Shown in pieces: positions 33,313 to 45,871 of a DNA stretch of 64,000 bases. The translations under genes and the position numbers were made by a program. Within the stretch, counting starts at the first letter, position 1. Every line of letters starts with the position of its first letter. The notes under the pieces were generated by a model. That model was not told the DNA's origin. It searched no databases and saw nothing but the letters and a program-made list of their open reading frames with translations. The DNA is from Thuidium tamariscinum (lineage: Eukaryota > Streptophyta > Bryopsida > Hypnales > Thuidiaceae). The DNA lies in NCBI GenBank assembly GCA_947034885.2, contig OX344753.2, forward strand, positions 7,564,001 to 7,628,000, written 5' to 3'.

Positions 33313-35689
33313 TTAAAGAAAATGAATGGATGAAATAATTTTTATTTGTGTACGTTGGATCTGTTTGCGTTTATTTGTTATTTAAATTTTGAATGCTTAT
33401 CTTGTGAGGATGAAGGACATAGGAGGAGTTTTAATTTTGAAAATTTTGAGAATATTTTTGTTATAACAATGCTCACAAAGATTTGCGTTTCCTTTGGCTT
33501 GAATCCTAGAGCGGTGTTGCATTGTAGATGTGTAAATTATAAAAGAAAAATATGTGTTTGTTATTTAAATAGTTTTTGATTGTAATGTTGTTGTAAAAAA
33601 ATTGGTATTTCTTGAGATGAATTTAAAGTGATGCCTTCTCAATAGAGTCTGTATGGACAAACAATTAAGAAAAGTGATTTACCAAAGAGCTTCATTAGTT
33701 TAAATCAATTACTTTAAGTTTTAGAATCTCATTGTTATTGATTGTAAAATTGAAGGGGATGTTGGAGTCTCCAAGTATATTAAGTGACACTCCTCTTTAA
33801 AATTTGTATTTTTAGCTCTATTAGACAACTATTTGATCTCAATTTCTTTACTTCCATACTTAGAGATATTTTCAATTTTATTTCATGATTTGAAATTATC
33901 GAAACAAAAGGTGAACTTAATATTATCTTGCATGTAAATTTTGAAGGATTATAATACCACACAAGGGATATAAATAGAATTATAAGGAAGAAAAAGAGAC
34001 GAATGGATAAAATTTTGTTTACGCGGCATGTTATGAAATAAAATCTATTTACTTAGGTGGAGGAGGTGGATGATGAAGTAGAGGTAAGGATTAAACTTTT
34101 CTTCCTCTTTCTCATACTTTATTTTGTTTTATTGTAAATTCAAAGAACCGTAGCATATTGTGTATTGTAAATTTTATCATGTTTGTATAGTAAATGAGGT
34201 AGTGACTGCCTCTTTTGAGCTCATTGTAAATTTTATCATGAAAGTTTGAGAGAATGCTTTCATTGGAGAAATTTTGAATCCTCAAAGAAGCCTCTAAAAT
34301 GGCCTCAATTGGGATCCTCAATTAGATTTTAATGTGTACTTGTCAAAGAAAGGACAATTTTTTCCACTATTTCCACCCATTTTGACATCATGATGTTTTT
34401 AAAGGTACATGTTTTTTTATTAGATAATGGGACATAAGGTACTTCTTGTCATTCAAATTTTAAGTACATTGAGGGATTACTTTATTTGGAGAAGGACAAA
34501 TTTGGTGCAATTAAGTACTAATGGCTCATGTGTTTTTAGTACAATGAGTGAGACTTTTTTTTTATAAGATCATTGGTACTTCATGCTTATGATGTTTGCA
34601 CCATGAAATGCCTCTTATTGGACAATAGAACAATAGGTACTTTTTGTCATTCAAGTCCTTGGTACAATAAGTGAATTCTTTATTTAACAAATTCATAAGT
34701 ACTTGAAGAATATTCACATAAGGTAGATACACATATTGTGTACTAAGGCTATCATCTCTAGCCTTCAATAAATAGCTTTGCATGTCAATTTCTAAGGGCT
34801 TCTTTGAGGGGTCAAAATTTCTCTAATGGTTTTATGTGATTTAACAGTCTATAAATTATTTTGTTTGAATTTTGTATTAAAAAGTTATGCATGTTGGAAT
34901 TATTAATTATAGAACTCAAGGTCACTTAATATAGAATATGAAGACAATTATATTTATGGTGCCCATTGTTGATTGATGAAGAAGTGTTCAGTTTTGAGAT
35001 CTTAAGTGCCTATGTATTGACTTGTGTTTTCAAAGAACAATCACGCATTTAGTTTAGAGTTATAAAATGAAAGATTTAGACTTGAAAATAAACTAATGTC
35101 TAGCTACCTTTAAATCCAAGAGAGGGAACTTTGTGTGGCTATAAAAGTCAGAGAATATTAGATTTGATTTAAATTTTTTCTTAAATGTAGATATTTGTAT
35201 TAGCTTTTTGAAAATCTATCACATTCTTTTATTAGAGTTTGAAAGTTGAAGATATAAGCTTGAAAGTAAATTAGTATTGAGCTACTTTTGAATTGAGGAG
35301 GAGAACTTTATCCAATCATAAAAATCAAGAGTATGAAGTTTTGACTTGAAATTTATGTGTTTTGTAAATATTTGAGTTAGCTTTTCAAAAAGTTATTGAA
35401 TACTTTTTTTGGAGTTAACATGTGAAGGGTATGGGCTTAAAAGTATAGTAGTGTCAAGTTGCATATGAATTGAGTAGAAGAAACTTTGAACAACTATAGA
35501 AGTTGGAAAATAAAAGGTTTTGAATTGAAAATTGAAGGATTTGTAGAAATTTATTTTGGATTTTTGAAAATTTATTAGACTCTTTGTTTTCAGTTTGGTA
35601 GTAGTTGTGCCACTCATTTAAGTGTTGGATATACTTTTAAGGATTTCTATGTAGATTATATACAACTCATACTACTTCTAGATGAAAGC

Positions 35690-36405
35690 AAGAAAGACCG
35701 ACCAATTTTTGTAGCATTTTCCATAGTACACATGGTTTTCTTAGGATTACTAAATAATTAAAAAAATAATTTTAAAAAGATTTAAAAAAAAAACATGTTC
35801 AATGTATATGCTTTTAAGAAGAAGATACCCTAGGAAGGAAAAATATAGAAAAAATCTTTAAATAGGAAAACTAGAAAAATGCAAAATTTCATAAAAATAG
35901 GTACTTTGATGTATTACTTTGTAAATAATAGGGAAAAGAATTTGAAAAAAAATTAAAATTGGAAATTTGGAAGAACTTTATGATGAAGAGATTTCACAAA
36001 AAGAATAATCTCAAAACCATCTTGAATGTTCAAAAGTACATGCACAATTAGTACACATGTAGAAAAAAAAATGATTTTTTAAATTGCCTTTGGTAGAAAC
36101 ATGCCTACTCGGTATGGAAATAGACCACAAAAATTTGAGCTTTAGATCATTAATTTTGGATACTCCTCAATACTAAAAAAAAACCTTAACTACAAAGTGT
36201 GACAACTTAGCTAAATTGAAATTTAATTATAAATTTTTTTTTGAATTTTTTTGAAAAATAAGAAATTTGATCATTTTCATATTTGACATTCCTAATCAAA
36301 AATTCAAAATCATCTAGTTCATACTTCAAAAGTTATAGTCAATGACAACTTTGTCATTCCAAGTGCAATGCAAAATAGATTTAGTCTTTCATGTTTTCAT
36401 CCTGC
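35690..36405. mobile_element. Diverged GGGTSATTGCAAGAAA-family element in the spacer
   Basis: Termini are degraded (AAGAAAGACC and GTCTTTCATG remain), but the interior follows the family order: TTTTAAGAAGAAGATACCCT, AGGAAGGAAAA, TAGGAAAACTAGAAAAATGC, then paired TAGAAACATGCCTACT. Limits are approximate. Confidence 0.5.
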
Positions 36406-36769
36406 TATACAATTTTTTTGGTATATTATTTGACTTATACAATACTATATGAGGTTTATACAAGTATGTGTATGAATTGATGTATTATATGGTATATCTA
36501 TGAATATAAGTGTGATTTATATGTATTGTACATATATGGTAATACTATATTCTACATATATCACATGTATATTGGTATAGATATATATGTTCATAATTTT
36601 TACAAAGTAATGTATGTATGTAAATTTTTTAATCTATACTTTTATTTTTCACTTCATCATGAGATTCTTCACATTCTGGGCCAATTCTAATTGATGCTAG
36701 AAACTTCATATTTTCCAAAGGCAAACCTTTTTATTTGATAGTAGCTTGAGGGAACTACATTGAAAAGAC

Positions 36770-37004
36770 CAAAGTTGCTATTTTGTGAGCTTAGAATCGT
36801 AAGCATATGACTCTATAGTCTATATATCTACATTATCGGTGTCTATATTGTAGAAACCTTCCATGACTATAGAATACTTATATTATGAATACCTATATTA
36901 TATGTGTTTATATGTAAGTACCTTCAATGGTTGTTGAATATCTAATTATATATATATTTGAAGCTTGAAGGCTTGCATTTCAATGCTCACATGCAGCATT
37001 ACTG
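36770..37004. mobile_element. GCTATTNTGTGAGC-family element, 235 bp
   Basis: The left end is CAAAGTTGCTATTTTGTGAG; the right end, read inward, is CAGTAATGCTGCATGTGAGC. It carries the TATATTATAGAAACC-like and CAATGGTTGTTGAATAT blocks of the family. The target duplication is uncertain. Confidence 0.55.
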
Positions 37005-38279
37005 GAAACCATCAATATTAGGCCAAGTTTTGCTCCATCATGTATGAAGATCAATTTTTAACAAATCTTAGCCCAACCTTAGTGGTTTTCATTTTTTTGG
37101 TAAAATTTTGCAATCATTGAATTGCTTGGATAAAAAACAAACGGGAGATGGCATTTATAAAACCATATAGTTCTTGTCAATGGATGGGTAGGTGGATTAG
37201 AGTTAGGAAACTAAATCCAATGAGATGGAGAAGATAGAAGAAAAAACTTGGAACTCAAGCATAGTAAAGTAAATTTATTATTTGGATTGATAAAGCCATT
37301 CACTCATGAATTCATAACTATGGAATTTGGAGAAGTCATATGATCATTAAAAAACCCAATGCAAAGACTTGTTGCTTGTCTTTCCTTTATGTGGTAATCA
37401 ACATTGCATATCCTTGACTCATAAGTGGTATTTTGGTACAATTTGCTATGAATGATTATAATTACCATAGATGTATGATTAGGAATTCACAAAGTTTGCG
37501 TGTACTTTAAATTCCTTTAAAGAAGGTAGAAATGGTTTAATGAGAAATCTATTAGTTTAGAATGAATTGTTACTTATATTGTCAATGCATGGTGGATTAT
37601 TGTTTTAAAAAACATCATCTAAAAACATTAAATTGTAGTGCTAAGGGATATCCATTGCTTAAAAGGTGTAGGTGGTTTCCACTTGATCCCTATCAAACTC
37701 TTTCAAGTTTCTTTTTGTCATTGTGGTGAAAAACTTCATAATGACATTTTTCTAATTGAAATTGAAATGATTGTTTCCTATTGGAACAATTGATTGGTTA
37801 GTTTCAAACAATTTACATACATAATTTTAAAGACATGATTTTCCTTATACAAGGACTTTTTGAATTTTGATAATTTTATTTTTGCCACAATTTTATATAA
37901 AAGAAATGAATTTTATAACAATAACCATTTTTTCAATTTTGAAAATATCAAGAATGTATAAGTCAATCTCATGAAAACAAAATTTAGGTTAAAATAATAA
38001 AAATTTGACTTCAAATATATAGATCTGGATGATTTAAATAAAGAAATTAGGCGCAACTAATGAGTTAAATAAGAAAGAAGCTAAATGACTTTATGATAAT
38101 AATTAAATTGCAATATTCTTATAAATAGTATTGAAAAACATATTCTCAAAATTTTGAAATTTTAGACTCAAACTTGGTTCTTTACCCTCAAAAGACAAGC
38201 ATCCAAATTTTGAACAACAAAGGAATGCAAACACATTCATTATACACAAATGTATGTTTTCCATCTATTGATTTTTGAC

Positions 38280-38371
38280 AATGATTAGTATGTGAGGATG
38301 AAAATGCAAGCATGTGAGTCTTGAGCATATGCATATTAAACTAATATCCTACAACCATTGGAGGTGCTAAA
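38280..38371. repeat. Distal part of the split border repeat (arm-2 side)
   Basis: Reverse-complement match to about 33,229-33,312 of the arm-1 border repeat: ATATCCTACAACCATTG is shared and AAAATGCAAGCATGTGAG matches the terminal region. It is separated from its other half (39,613 onward) by the TTAA element. Confidence 0.6.
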
Positions 38372-39612
38372 CCCCTAAAGTTCTTTCACTAAATTTTATC
38401 CAAAAGTGCTCCAAAAGTGCCATTTCTAGTACAAATACCAAACTTTAGAAAAATAACATTTTATTAGATATATAATTGTAGAATCTTGTAGTATTCTAGT
38501 ATAAAAAAATGTGAAAAAAATTTCAAAAATTTCAATTTTGTGGATTGCAAGATATTCGCATTTGAATTGATAAAAATCCTATTTTTTGCCATGAAGAAAA
38601 TTAGGCAACTAGACTCTACATGCTAAACTATTCACTGAAAGATGACACTCAATAGTACCATCTTTTTTTTTAGTTAACAGTCCCCCCGTTTTGTAAAAAA
38701 TCCAAAGTTGTTGATGTTTTATTAAAAAAATCTCCCCCTCTTGATCATTTTTAATCCAATTTAATACATAATATGAATATGAATACGAAATATGAATACA
38801 AATACAAAGACAAAATATAATATATGGATATGAATACAAAAAATAGATGTCGAATTCAAGTTTATGTATGAATACAAAATATAGATAAGGTAATGTATAT
38901 GGATATGGATTCAATAATATATCCCATATTGTTTGCAACTGAAGGCTTTCCTAAAAATTACAAATAGAGAGGGGGGATAGTTTTCAAAATCAAATAAATG
39001 ATTGAAAATCTTCACTCTTCTTACTATCCACTTAGAAGACGGTACATTTGTATGAAAAATGTCTAAGTATGTTGATGATGCCTCTTTGGATTCATTCTTC
39101 AAGTCAAGTTGGCTACATGCTTGAAAATTTTCAAATCATTTTAAAGTGTACAATATATAAGGAAAAATAATAAGTAAAATATAAAAAAAGAAAAAAAACA
39201 CTAAATTGATAAGATTTCATTTGTGAAATTGAAAAATGTCAATCCCAATGGTTATAATGATGTTATAAACAATTTCTACCAAAACTCTACATAACTTTTG
39301 ACTCATTGATTGAAATCAAATGATTCAAAGCATTCTACATATACAAAAATCAGGAAAAGCAATTTCAAAATCTCTTGCTAAAAAAGTGATTTTTCTATAC
39401 CTACTAGGATTGTCCTACTTGCGAATCAAAAAATCAAACATACAATAACTTTCTAACAATGTATTCAAAACTTATGAAAATTCTTCAGCCTCAAATGCAT
39501 TCCTTGTCCACAAATTCCTATGAAAATTCAAAGAAGATAAAAAAACTCTCTAGTCACATGAACCTGACCAATAATTCAATACTACCAAAAAATACAACTT
39601 GTACTTTAGGGG
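38372..39612. mobile_element. TTAA-type TIR element at the inner border, 1,241 bp
   Basis: The left end is CCCCTAAAGTTC and the right end, read inward, is CCCCTAAAGTAC. Flanks are TAAA (38,368-38,371) and TTGA (39,613-39,616), one-base variants of TTAA. The sequence joined across it matches the arm-1 border repeat, which has an unoccupied TTAA at 33,225, so the insertion is demonstrated by an empty site. A minus-strand open frame at 38,609-38,938 is low-complexity and not transposase-like. Relatives lie at 13,540 and 59,090. Confidence 0.75.
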
Positions 39613-39764
39613 TTGAATGCAAACACCTACAATATAGGTCACTATTTCTAATACTGTAATTATAGGAAGTTTTTATGATATAAACACCTAGCTATAACAT
39701 AGTTGTATAACTTTATAGATTCATGGGCTTGTATTTCTAGACTCACATAATAGTAGCTAGCCCT
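39613..39764. repeat. Proximal part of the border repeat, arm-2 side
   Basis: Mirrors 33,073-33,224. Identical to arm 1 from 39,655 upward; below that it drops to roughly 80 percent by eye. Confidence 0.65.
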
Positions 39765-40093
39765 CATTGATTTTTTTTGAGATTCTTGTGAAATTTCATT
39801 AACAAGTGTACAGTATGTGTATATTATAGATTCTAAAGACTTTGCTTTGGTTTGGTCGGGTTTCTTGTGATTGTGGGGTGGGACTCGCTATTGTGAGTTT
39901 TGGTTTGTAGGTCTCCTCTTGAGTTTAGTTTCAAAAAAGACAAGAAAAAACGTCAATGGCCAAGGCCTTGGCCTTTGGTTCTATGTACTTTAGCCTCTAC
40001 AATGGAATTTGTTCATGTGTTTCCAAAACAAAAAAAAGACTTTGCTTTGCAAATATTCTTTTATTTAATAGGTGCTAGTGGATCTCACCTTAA

Positions 40094-40800
40094 GGGTGAT
40101 TGCAAGAAACACTTGTACTATTTTTTGTCCCACGTTGTATGTTGATTTGTTTTTTGGCCATAATTTTTGTGTTTTGGCTCCAAATGACTTAAGATTCATA
40201 GAGAAGGTACTTGTGACTATCATACACCTTATCTATCATATATCTTTTCATAATTTTCAAAAGTAGACCCCAATTGAATGTCACAATTGTCAATTTGGAG
40301 TTTTTTAATACTATTGAGTACCCCCCAAAATGAACATTGAAGTGAAATTTGGATGAGGGGTCTTCTAGTAGACTTGTAGCTAATGGCTAGAGGAATTTCA
40401 AAAATAATTAATTTTATGTGGTTTTGAAGTCAACAAAGTGAGCTTCTTTCTACTTGTAATTTGAAACATATAAAATGTTATTTTGGTGTTTTTTTGGGTG
40501 AATGACCATCTCTATGGAGTTGTTACAAATGGCCACTTTTTATTTTTTGTATTTACTATTTTTAACTAATTTAAACATTCAAGTACCTATTTTCTTGAGG
40601 TTTGGCACTTTTCAAGTTCTCTTCCTTAGAAAAATTTTCTATGCATTTCCTTCCTTGAGTACCTTCATCTTGAAGGTGTATACATCAGTAATATTTTTAA
40701 ATTAAAAAAAATGGTTTTCTAATTTTAAAGTACTCTAGAAAAAGTGATGATTATTGTTGCAAAACACAACAAATAGCACTGGTGTTTCTTGCAATCACCC
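40094..40800. mobile_element. GGGTSATTGCAAGAAA element, arm 2 mirror of 32,037
   Basis: Exact mirror of 32,037-32,743. Confidence 0.7.
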
Positions 40801-40859
40801 TTAGAAATAACCTTCCCAATTCAAAAAATGACACTGCAAAAATGACTTGAATATAAAAA

Positions 40860-41617
40860 GGGTCATTGCAAAAACGGTGGTACTATTTTGCTGTCACAAT
40901 TGGACATACTCTCTCATTGTCTGCAATAATTTTTGAAGCACAAGTTGAATGAACATGAAATTTTTATTGAAGATGTACAACTTTATTGTTATCACATCTC
41001 TTATTTTTCAGAAATTAATAAAATTCATTTTATATTTAAAAACTATTTTTGTTAATTTGTCACAAGGTGAGGTTTAGGGATTTTCACTACGTTATGAGCC
41101 CCTAAATTTAAATATTTGGAGTTGAAACTTTCATGGTCTACTTGCATAATAAATAAACTTGTATCTACCAAAGGAAATCTAAAAATACATTATTTTAAGT
41201 CCTCCACATGAGTACAAACAACACTTCTGTTGCGCACAATTTTTGAACATTGAAGATGGTTCTTGGATCTTTTTTTTAGTGAAATGTAATCAATATGAAC
41301 TCTTCCTAAACGGAAAATTTTTAGTTTAAAAAAAATTCCTTTTTCTATTTTCTATAAATTAAAATGTGAAATTACAATGACAAAACTACTTTCATGAGAT
41401 TTTGCACTTTTCTAGTTTACCTACTTCGAGAAATTTTCTATACTTTTCCTTCTTAGGATGCCTTCTTTTTAAAGATATATATATATATATATATATATAT
41501 GAAACTTATTTTTTATCTTTTTAAAAATTATTTTTCTAATCTTAAAGTACTCCCAAAAAAACTAGGAGTATTGTGAAAAACGCTACGCTTTTTGAACGAT
41601 GTTTCTTGCAATGACCC
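40860..41617. mobile_element. GGGTSATTGCAAGAAA element, arm 2 mirror of 31,218
   Basis: Mirror of 31,218-31,977, shorter by one AT unit. Confidence 0.65.
41475..41500. repeat. (AT)13 microsatellite
   Basis: The only length difference found between the arms (28 bases in the mirror). Confidence 0.95.
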
Positions 41618-43033
41618 AAAAATAAATAAAAATCTTAAAAGAAATTGCTATGATTAGAACTTAACAATTTGAAATTAAAGATCTAAGATCACACAAGCGC
41701 ATTTCAAACCCCCAAACCTCAAGGCCTTTGGGCCTTTAGAGGTCGGTGGGTTCAAAGGACATTTTCAGAGTTCCTACGGCAAGCAACTTACCAAGATTTA
41801 TTATTAGAGTTCGTGCTCTATAACATTCAATAGCACTTTGCCAAATTGCCTCCCAGTGGACGAAATGATGTGGAATATTTCACACCATTCTTTAGCTATA
41901 AGGTCACGCGTCATAAAATGTTAGAGCAAGTCAATGGAGCAAGATGTACTTTGTTGTAGGATCCAAATCAATAAATAACTTTGTTGTGTCAGGAAAGGAA
42001 CCAATTAATCATGTTAGTTTTCACATCATGTGAATTTTAATTTAAACATAAATTCTGCTTCTAATGTTAATCTTTATTTGGACTTGAGAAGTTAACAAAA
42101 ATACAGTACCCAGGGATGTCATTGATGAAATTAGGAGATGCAAACTTCACCAAGGCAAACACAGCCCTTCTTTGGGCTACTGAATGTTATGCCTGTGAAC
42201 TCCATGGCCGCACACACAGGCAGTGGACCTTCGTTGGCAAGCTCAACTTTTACTTTTTCAATTTTCGACTTTCATTGTGGAATGTGGATGGGAGCACGGG
42301 AGAGGAGCAGCAAAAGGGCTCATGGGGTGCAGATTGCATCTGAAGATCAGATGAGTGAGAAGCAGGTCTGCTCTCGGACGCAGCCAGGTGATATCATAGC
42401 CCATGAAGGAGAGGGCGACAACCATGAAATATATACCGTGCCCCGACCCCCCACCAAACAATATGGGTCTGGTGCTCGCTGCATGCGTCGCACCCGGACT
42501 GAAGCAAGCTGAAGTGCTGGCGGGTAGCGGTTCCTCCCAGTCAAGGGCGCCCGTCGCGCCGGGGCCTTGGGCGCGAGACGCGTGCGTGGGCACGAACGTA
42601 CAAATTAATTCGAGCTCCGAGCTCGCTGGCATGGATGGGCGGACGCCGCGCCAGGCAGCTACATGCATGCATGCGGCTCTTTCAATTCATGGGATGTGTG
42701 CGCGCAAATTATCATGGCCGTGAATTCATTTCGATCCATCACGGATCGAACTTAGGCGGATGTGTATCGTTCGACAGCACGCTGGCTAGCCAGATTCCAG
42801 GATAACGTGTAACGAAGGCCCCAGCAACGAACGCGCGCGCGCGCGCTCAATTCGCAACTGCCAGTGCCCCGAATTTCCACAATTCATTTGAGTATGGCGA
42901 TCATGCCGGGAAAGCGGATGCATGCAGCATTCAACCACATAGACGTACAGCATTCCAAGCCTTGAAGCTAAGTGGGATGAACAAGAACAGCTCGAATTCA
43001 ACCACACGCACGGGTGGACTTCATGCCTGAACA
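41618..43033. other. Arm-2 transition region, no secure gene
   Basis: Mirror of 29,802-31,217, with the same overlapping open frames. Confidence 0.4.
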
Positions 43034-43039
43034 TTTATT
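43034..43039 (-). other. Candidate polyadenylation signal, arm-2 gene
   Basis: AATAAA on the minus strand, mirror of 29,796-29,801. Confidence 0.35.
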
Positions 43040-43561
43040 TCAGAAGTATATTAGATTAGATGGCCCTGCCAAGACAGTCCGTGTGCACGGCGTCCGTTGC
43101 TGGCTGGGACTCTCGCTAGCATTGAACCGTATAATTATCTGATCGACGCAGGTGCCACCGAGCTCCTGACTGTATATATACTTCGTGACTAAGCTACATC
43201 ATGACTAGCTTCTGGATTAGTGGACAGCACTCTGCAGCCTATTCGAAGCATGGGCCTTCCCTGAGCCTCCAAGGCAATGAAGGGCGTAACTAAAGGTAAC
43301 TAAAGGTCGTATCTTAGCAAAATTGAAAGTTAAGGCCCCAAGTGGCTCCCGCCTCTGGACTAAGGTCGTCTCCAACAACGCACTCACTGCACAGCCTAGG
43401 CCTAATTAGTTAGTTCGTGGGAGATCAAAGCCGGGCGAACGGGGGATCGGGGACCCCGAGCAACTTGGACGTAGACTAGCTATTTGTAAGTGTATAAACC
43501 GTACGTCGGGATCGGAACAGGCGAGAGCCCTGCCGCAGGCAATGTCACCGCGATCCGTTGG

Positions 43562-43915
43562 TCAGTAGAACCCGGACTCCTGAGAAGGCGTGGCCTGCGG
43601 CGAACCGTCCCACGACAGGGGCGAGTCCGCCGGGGCCAAATCCGCAATAGGCTCTTCGGAGCCAGAGTGCGACCACCTCTGCGTGAACGGGGACGCCGCG
43701 GGTCCGTCGCCGAAGAAGGGCGGAGACGGAGCGGCCGTGGGCTGGTCGAAGCCGGGCGGCGCGGGCGGGCTGGCGTGGCCGCGGTGGTGGTGACGGTGCT
43801 TGTGGCTCCAGCGGCCCGCGTCCGCGCCGGCGACGAGCAGGGCCATGGCCACCAGCACGGCCAGGGTCATCAGGGCCGCCTCGTGTCGGGCTGCGAAGGC
43901 TCGGCGACTCGCCAT
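43562..43915 (-). CDS. Small secreted Pro/His-rich protein, arm-2 copy
   Basis: Encodes the same 117 residues as 28,920-29,273, with identical flanks through the promoter-side and 3' regions. The two genes point toward the spacer, so transcription from both would converge on the palindrome centre. Their products, and any transcript reads, cannot be told apart by sequence. Signal peptide, His/Arg cluster and Pro-rich tail are as in the other copy. Confidence 0.7.
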   Translation of the reverse strand: MASRRAFAARHEAALMTLAVLVAMALLVAGADAGRWSHKHRHHHRGHASPPAPPGFDQPTAAPSPPFFGDGPAASPFTQRWSHSGSEEPIADLAPADSPLSWDGSPQATPSQESGFY

Positions 43916-44142
43916 GGAGATCGAGTTAGCTGGATGGAAGCCGCTGGAACAATCGGGATCGCCCGGGTGGTGGGAACCCAGAAAATCGCGTCCGCTAAGT
44001 TGCAATGCAATGTATAGTAAGTACTTCCGTCCGAGAGTGATCGCCAGTCGAATGGCCAGCAATGCGATGAGCGCCTGCTGGGTTGGAAACGAGGAGAGGC
44101 GATAGCAACCTGAGTGCAGGTAATGGTGAATGCTGGCCTGGC

Positions 44143-44150
44143 TTTTAAAG
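44143..44150 (-). promoter_or_regulatory. TATA-like box, arm-2 gene
   Basis: Mirror of the TTTAAAAG at 28,685-28,692. Weak evidence. Confidence 0.3.
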
Positions 44151-45296
44151 TTGTGGGGTTCGACTGCCTCGAGCTTGTTGTTGCGAAATTCGCGGGCCAA
44201 GTGAAGGCCTCGGCCGTGGTCCTCGACGATCTGGCTTGTTTACAGTGAATCTGTTAATCCGTTGATTCGTGCTGGTTTCGGCATGAGGCAAAATCACACC
44301 GTTCTGAGGTACTCCGCGCGGTCGGCAGTCCTTAACTTGAGGCGCCGCAAATTAGAGGACGATGTGTATCCCGCCGAAAGAGTTCTCGGTGTGAAGTTGT
44401 TCGTTCGTTGTCTTGACCCGTTGTCCTCTAAATGAAGCGTCTTACGACTGACGAGGTGTTGCATTCTCTGGTCTCGCCGAAAGCCATTTACCATTCTTAG
44501 AACGGAGATCTCGTTTCTTGAATGGTCTCTGTCTGTTGACCTGCGTGACTTGTGTGGAGTGGTGACGGCGACCACCGTTATTTAGTTTCGAGCGCATTGT
44601 GCAAATTTTGTACCATGGTGCATTGTTTATTCGGAAGATGCGAAGAACTTCGTTGGCAGCGTTCTTAATCTGAAACTGAGTTAGGTTTTTTAGTTTATTG
44701 TATGCCACGTGGTCCTTCCGCCACCTCGCCTGATTGCCCCTTCGCTTCGGAGGTTTGGTTCGGTCGATGGCAAACGATTTCCTGCAGCAGTCGCACTAGC
44801 TGCCGTGCATCACCAGGTCGTTTTGAAACGGAACAATGCATTGGCTGAGAACAAGTGATGATACTCTTTGGCGTGGTAATTAACGAGAGATTCTGGTACA
44901 TGAGGCATTCCATTTCAGAATCTCATCTGAGATCTGGAGCCTGGTATACGTAATGGCGTGTCGGAACAATCAATACGACTAGACTCATAACCACCTGCCG
45001 TGGCAATTTATATCAAAGTTTGAGGCATCTTCTGCTACTGCTCTGGAGCTCCGTTAATTAATTCATTGCGAACTTTCTAAAGATTTTGAGACTGCACTCC
45101 ACCGTTAAAGGAAGGAGCATGATTCGTGACTGAGGCAGAGACGAGACAATTGTCTTATTCACCTTCGCCGACCCCTGGTCTCGGTCGTGACATTTTCAAA
45201 CTTGTAAATAAATAAATCAAAGCTCACTGACACTGCAGATCTGCTTGAAGACTTAAATGAAACAGCAGCATCCTACGTACTCGCGCGATTGCTGAA

Positions 45297-45871
45297 ACCC
45301 AACAATGTTACAAACGGAATGAGTGTTAACATCTTCATGCGGACTTTATCAGGAGATCATCGTTGCCACAGACTGTAGTCCTCTCGAGAATCTTCGTCTC
45401 GTTTGAAACTGGCATGGCTTCCCCGTAGGCTAGCATCAAACTCTAGATACTTAGATAGATAGTACGTGGGTTCTGGTTAAAGATTCACGGAGCATTCCCA
45501 ACCTCCTGCCCGGCAGAGTTGCACCGACATTGCTTCACGTGGTGACATTATTAGGTCTAATGATTGTCTGTCTTCTTTCCGCGACCCCACATGGATGGCG
45601 GTGCTAGCACTGTAACTTTGGCGAAGCGCAATCAGAGTGCAAGTCACGATTCGCCTTCTCGACAGCTTCCTGCAGACGACAGACATGGTCATGGGCGCCC
45701 AAAATCAACCGTCCGATGCTTGTGCAATCACGTTACCGTCAAGGCATCAACAGAAGTCGTCCCTCTACCGTATTTTCGATTTTGTATTCAAGTGCCGACT
45801 GGTTTATCGCTAATATATACTTGCGTATATGCAAAAAGATCCGTCTGCTGCTAGTCACCACCTGCCTTGTC
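45297..45871. repeat. Outer, diverged continuation of palindrome arm 2
   Basis: Colinear mirror of 26,966-27,538 at roughly three quarters identity with small indels. The reading frames differ from those in the partner, arguing against a conserved coding exon. Confidence 0.8.

Larger units (their letters stand above)
33183..39654. other. Palindrome spacer, 6,472 bp
   Basis: AT-rich DNA between the arms, without recognisable genes. It contains the two half-diverged border repeats, a GGGTSATTGCAAGAAA element (about 35,690-36,405), a short TIR element (36,770-37,004) and a TTAA element (38,372-39,612). 33,313-35,690 and 37,005-38,280 hold only short low-complexity frames. Confidence 0.7.
39655..45296 (-). 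repeat. Palindrome arm 2, 5,642 bp
   Basis: Reverse complement of 27,539-33,182. The only difference found is one AT unit in the microsatellite. The arm is AT-rich with two transposon copies near the spacer and GC-rich with the secreted-protein gene further out. Confidence 0.95.

Noticed and set aside
38609-38938. Transposase in the 38,372-39,612 element
   Set aside because: The frame is Tyr/Ile/Ser-rich low-complexity sequence from repeated TATGAATAC units.
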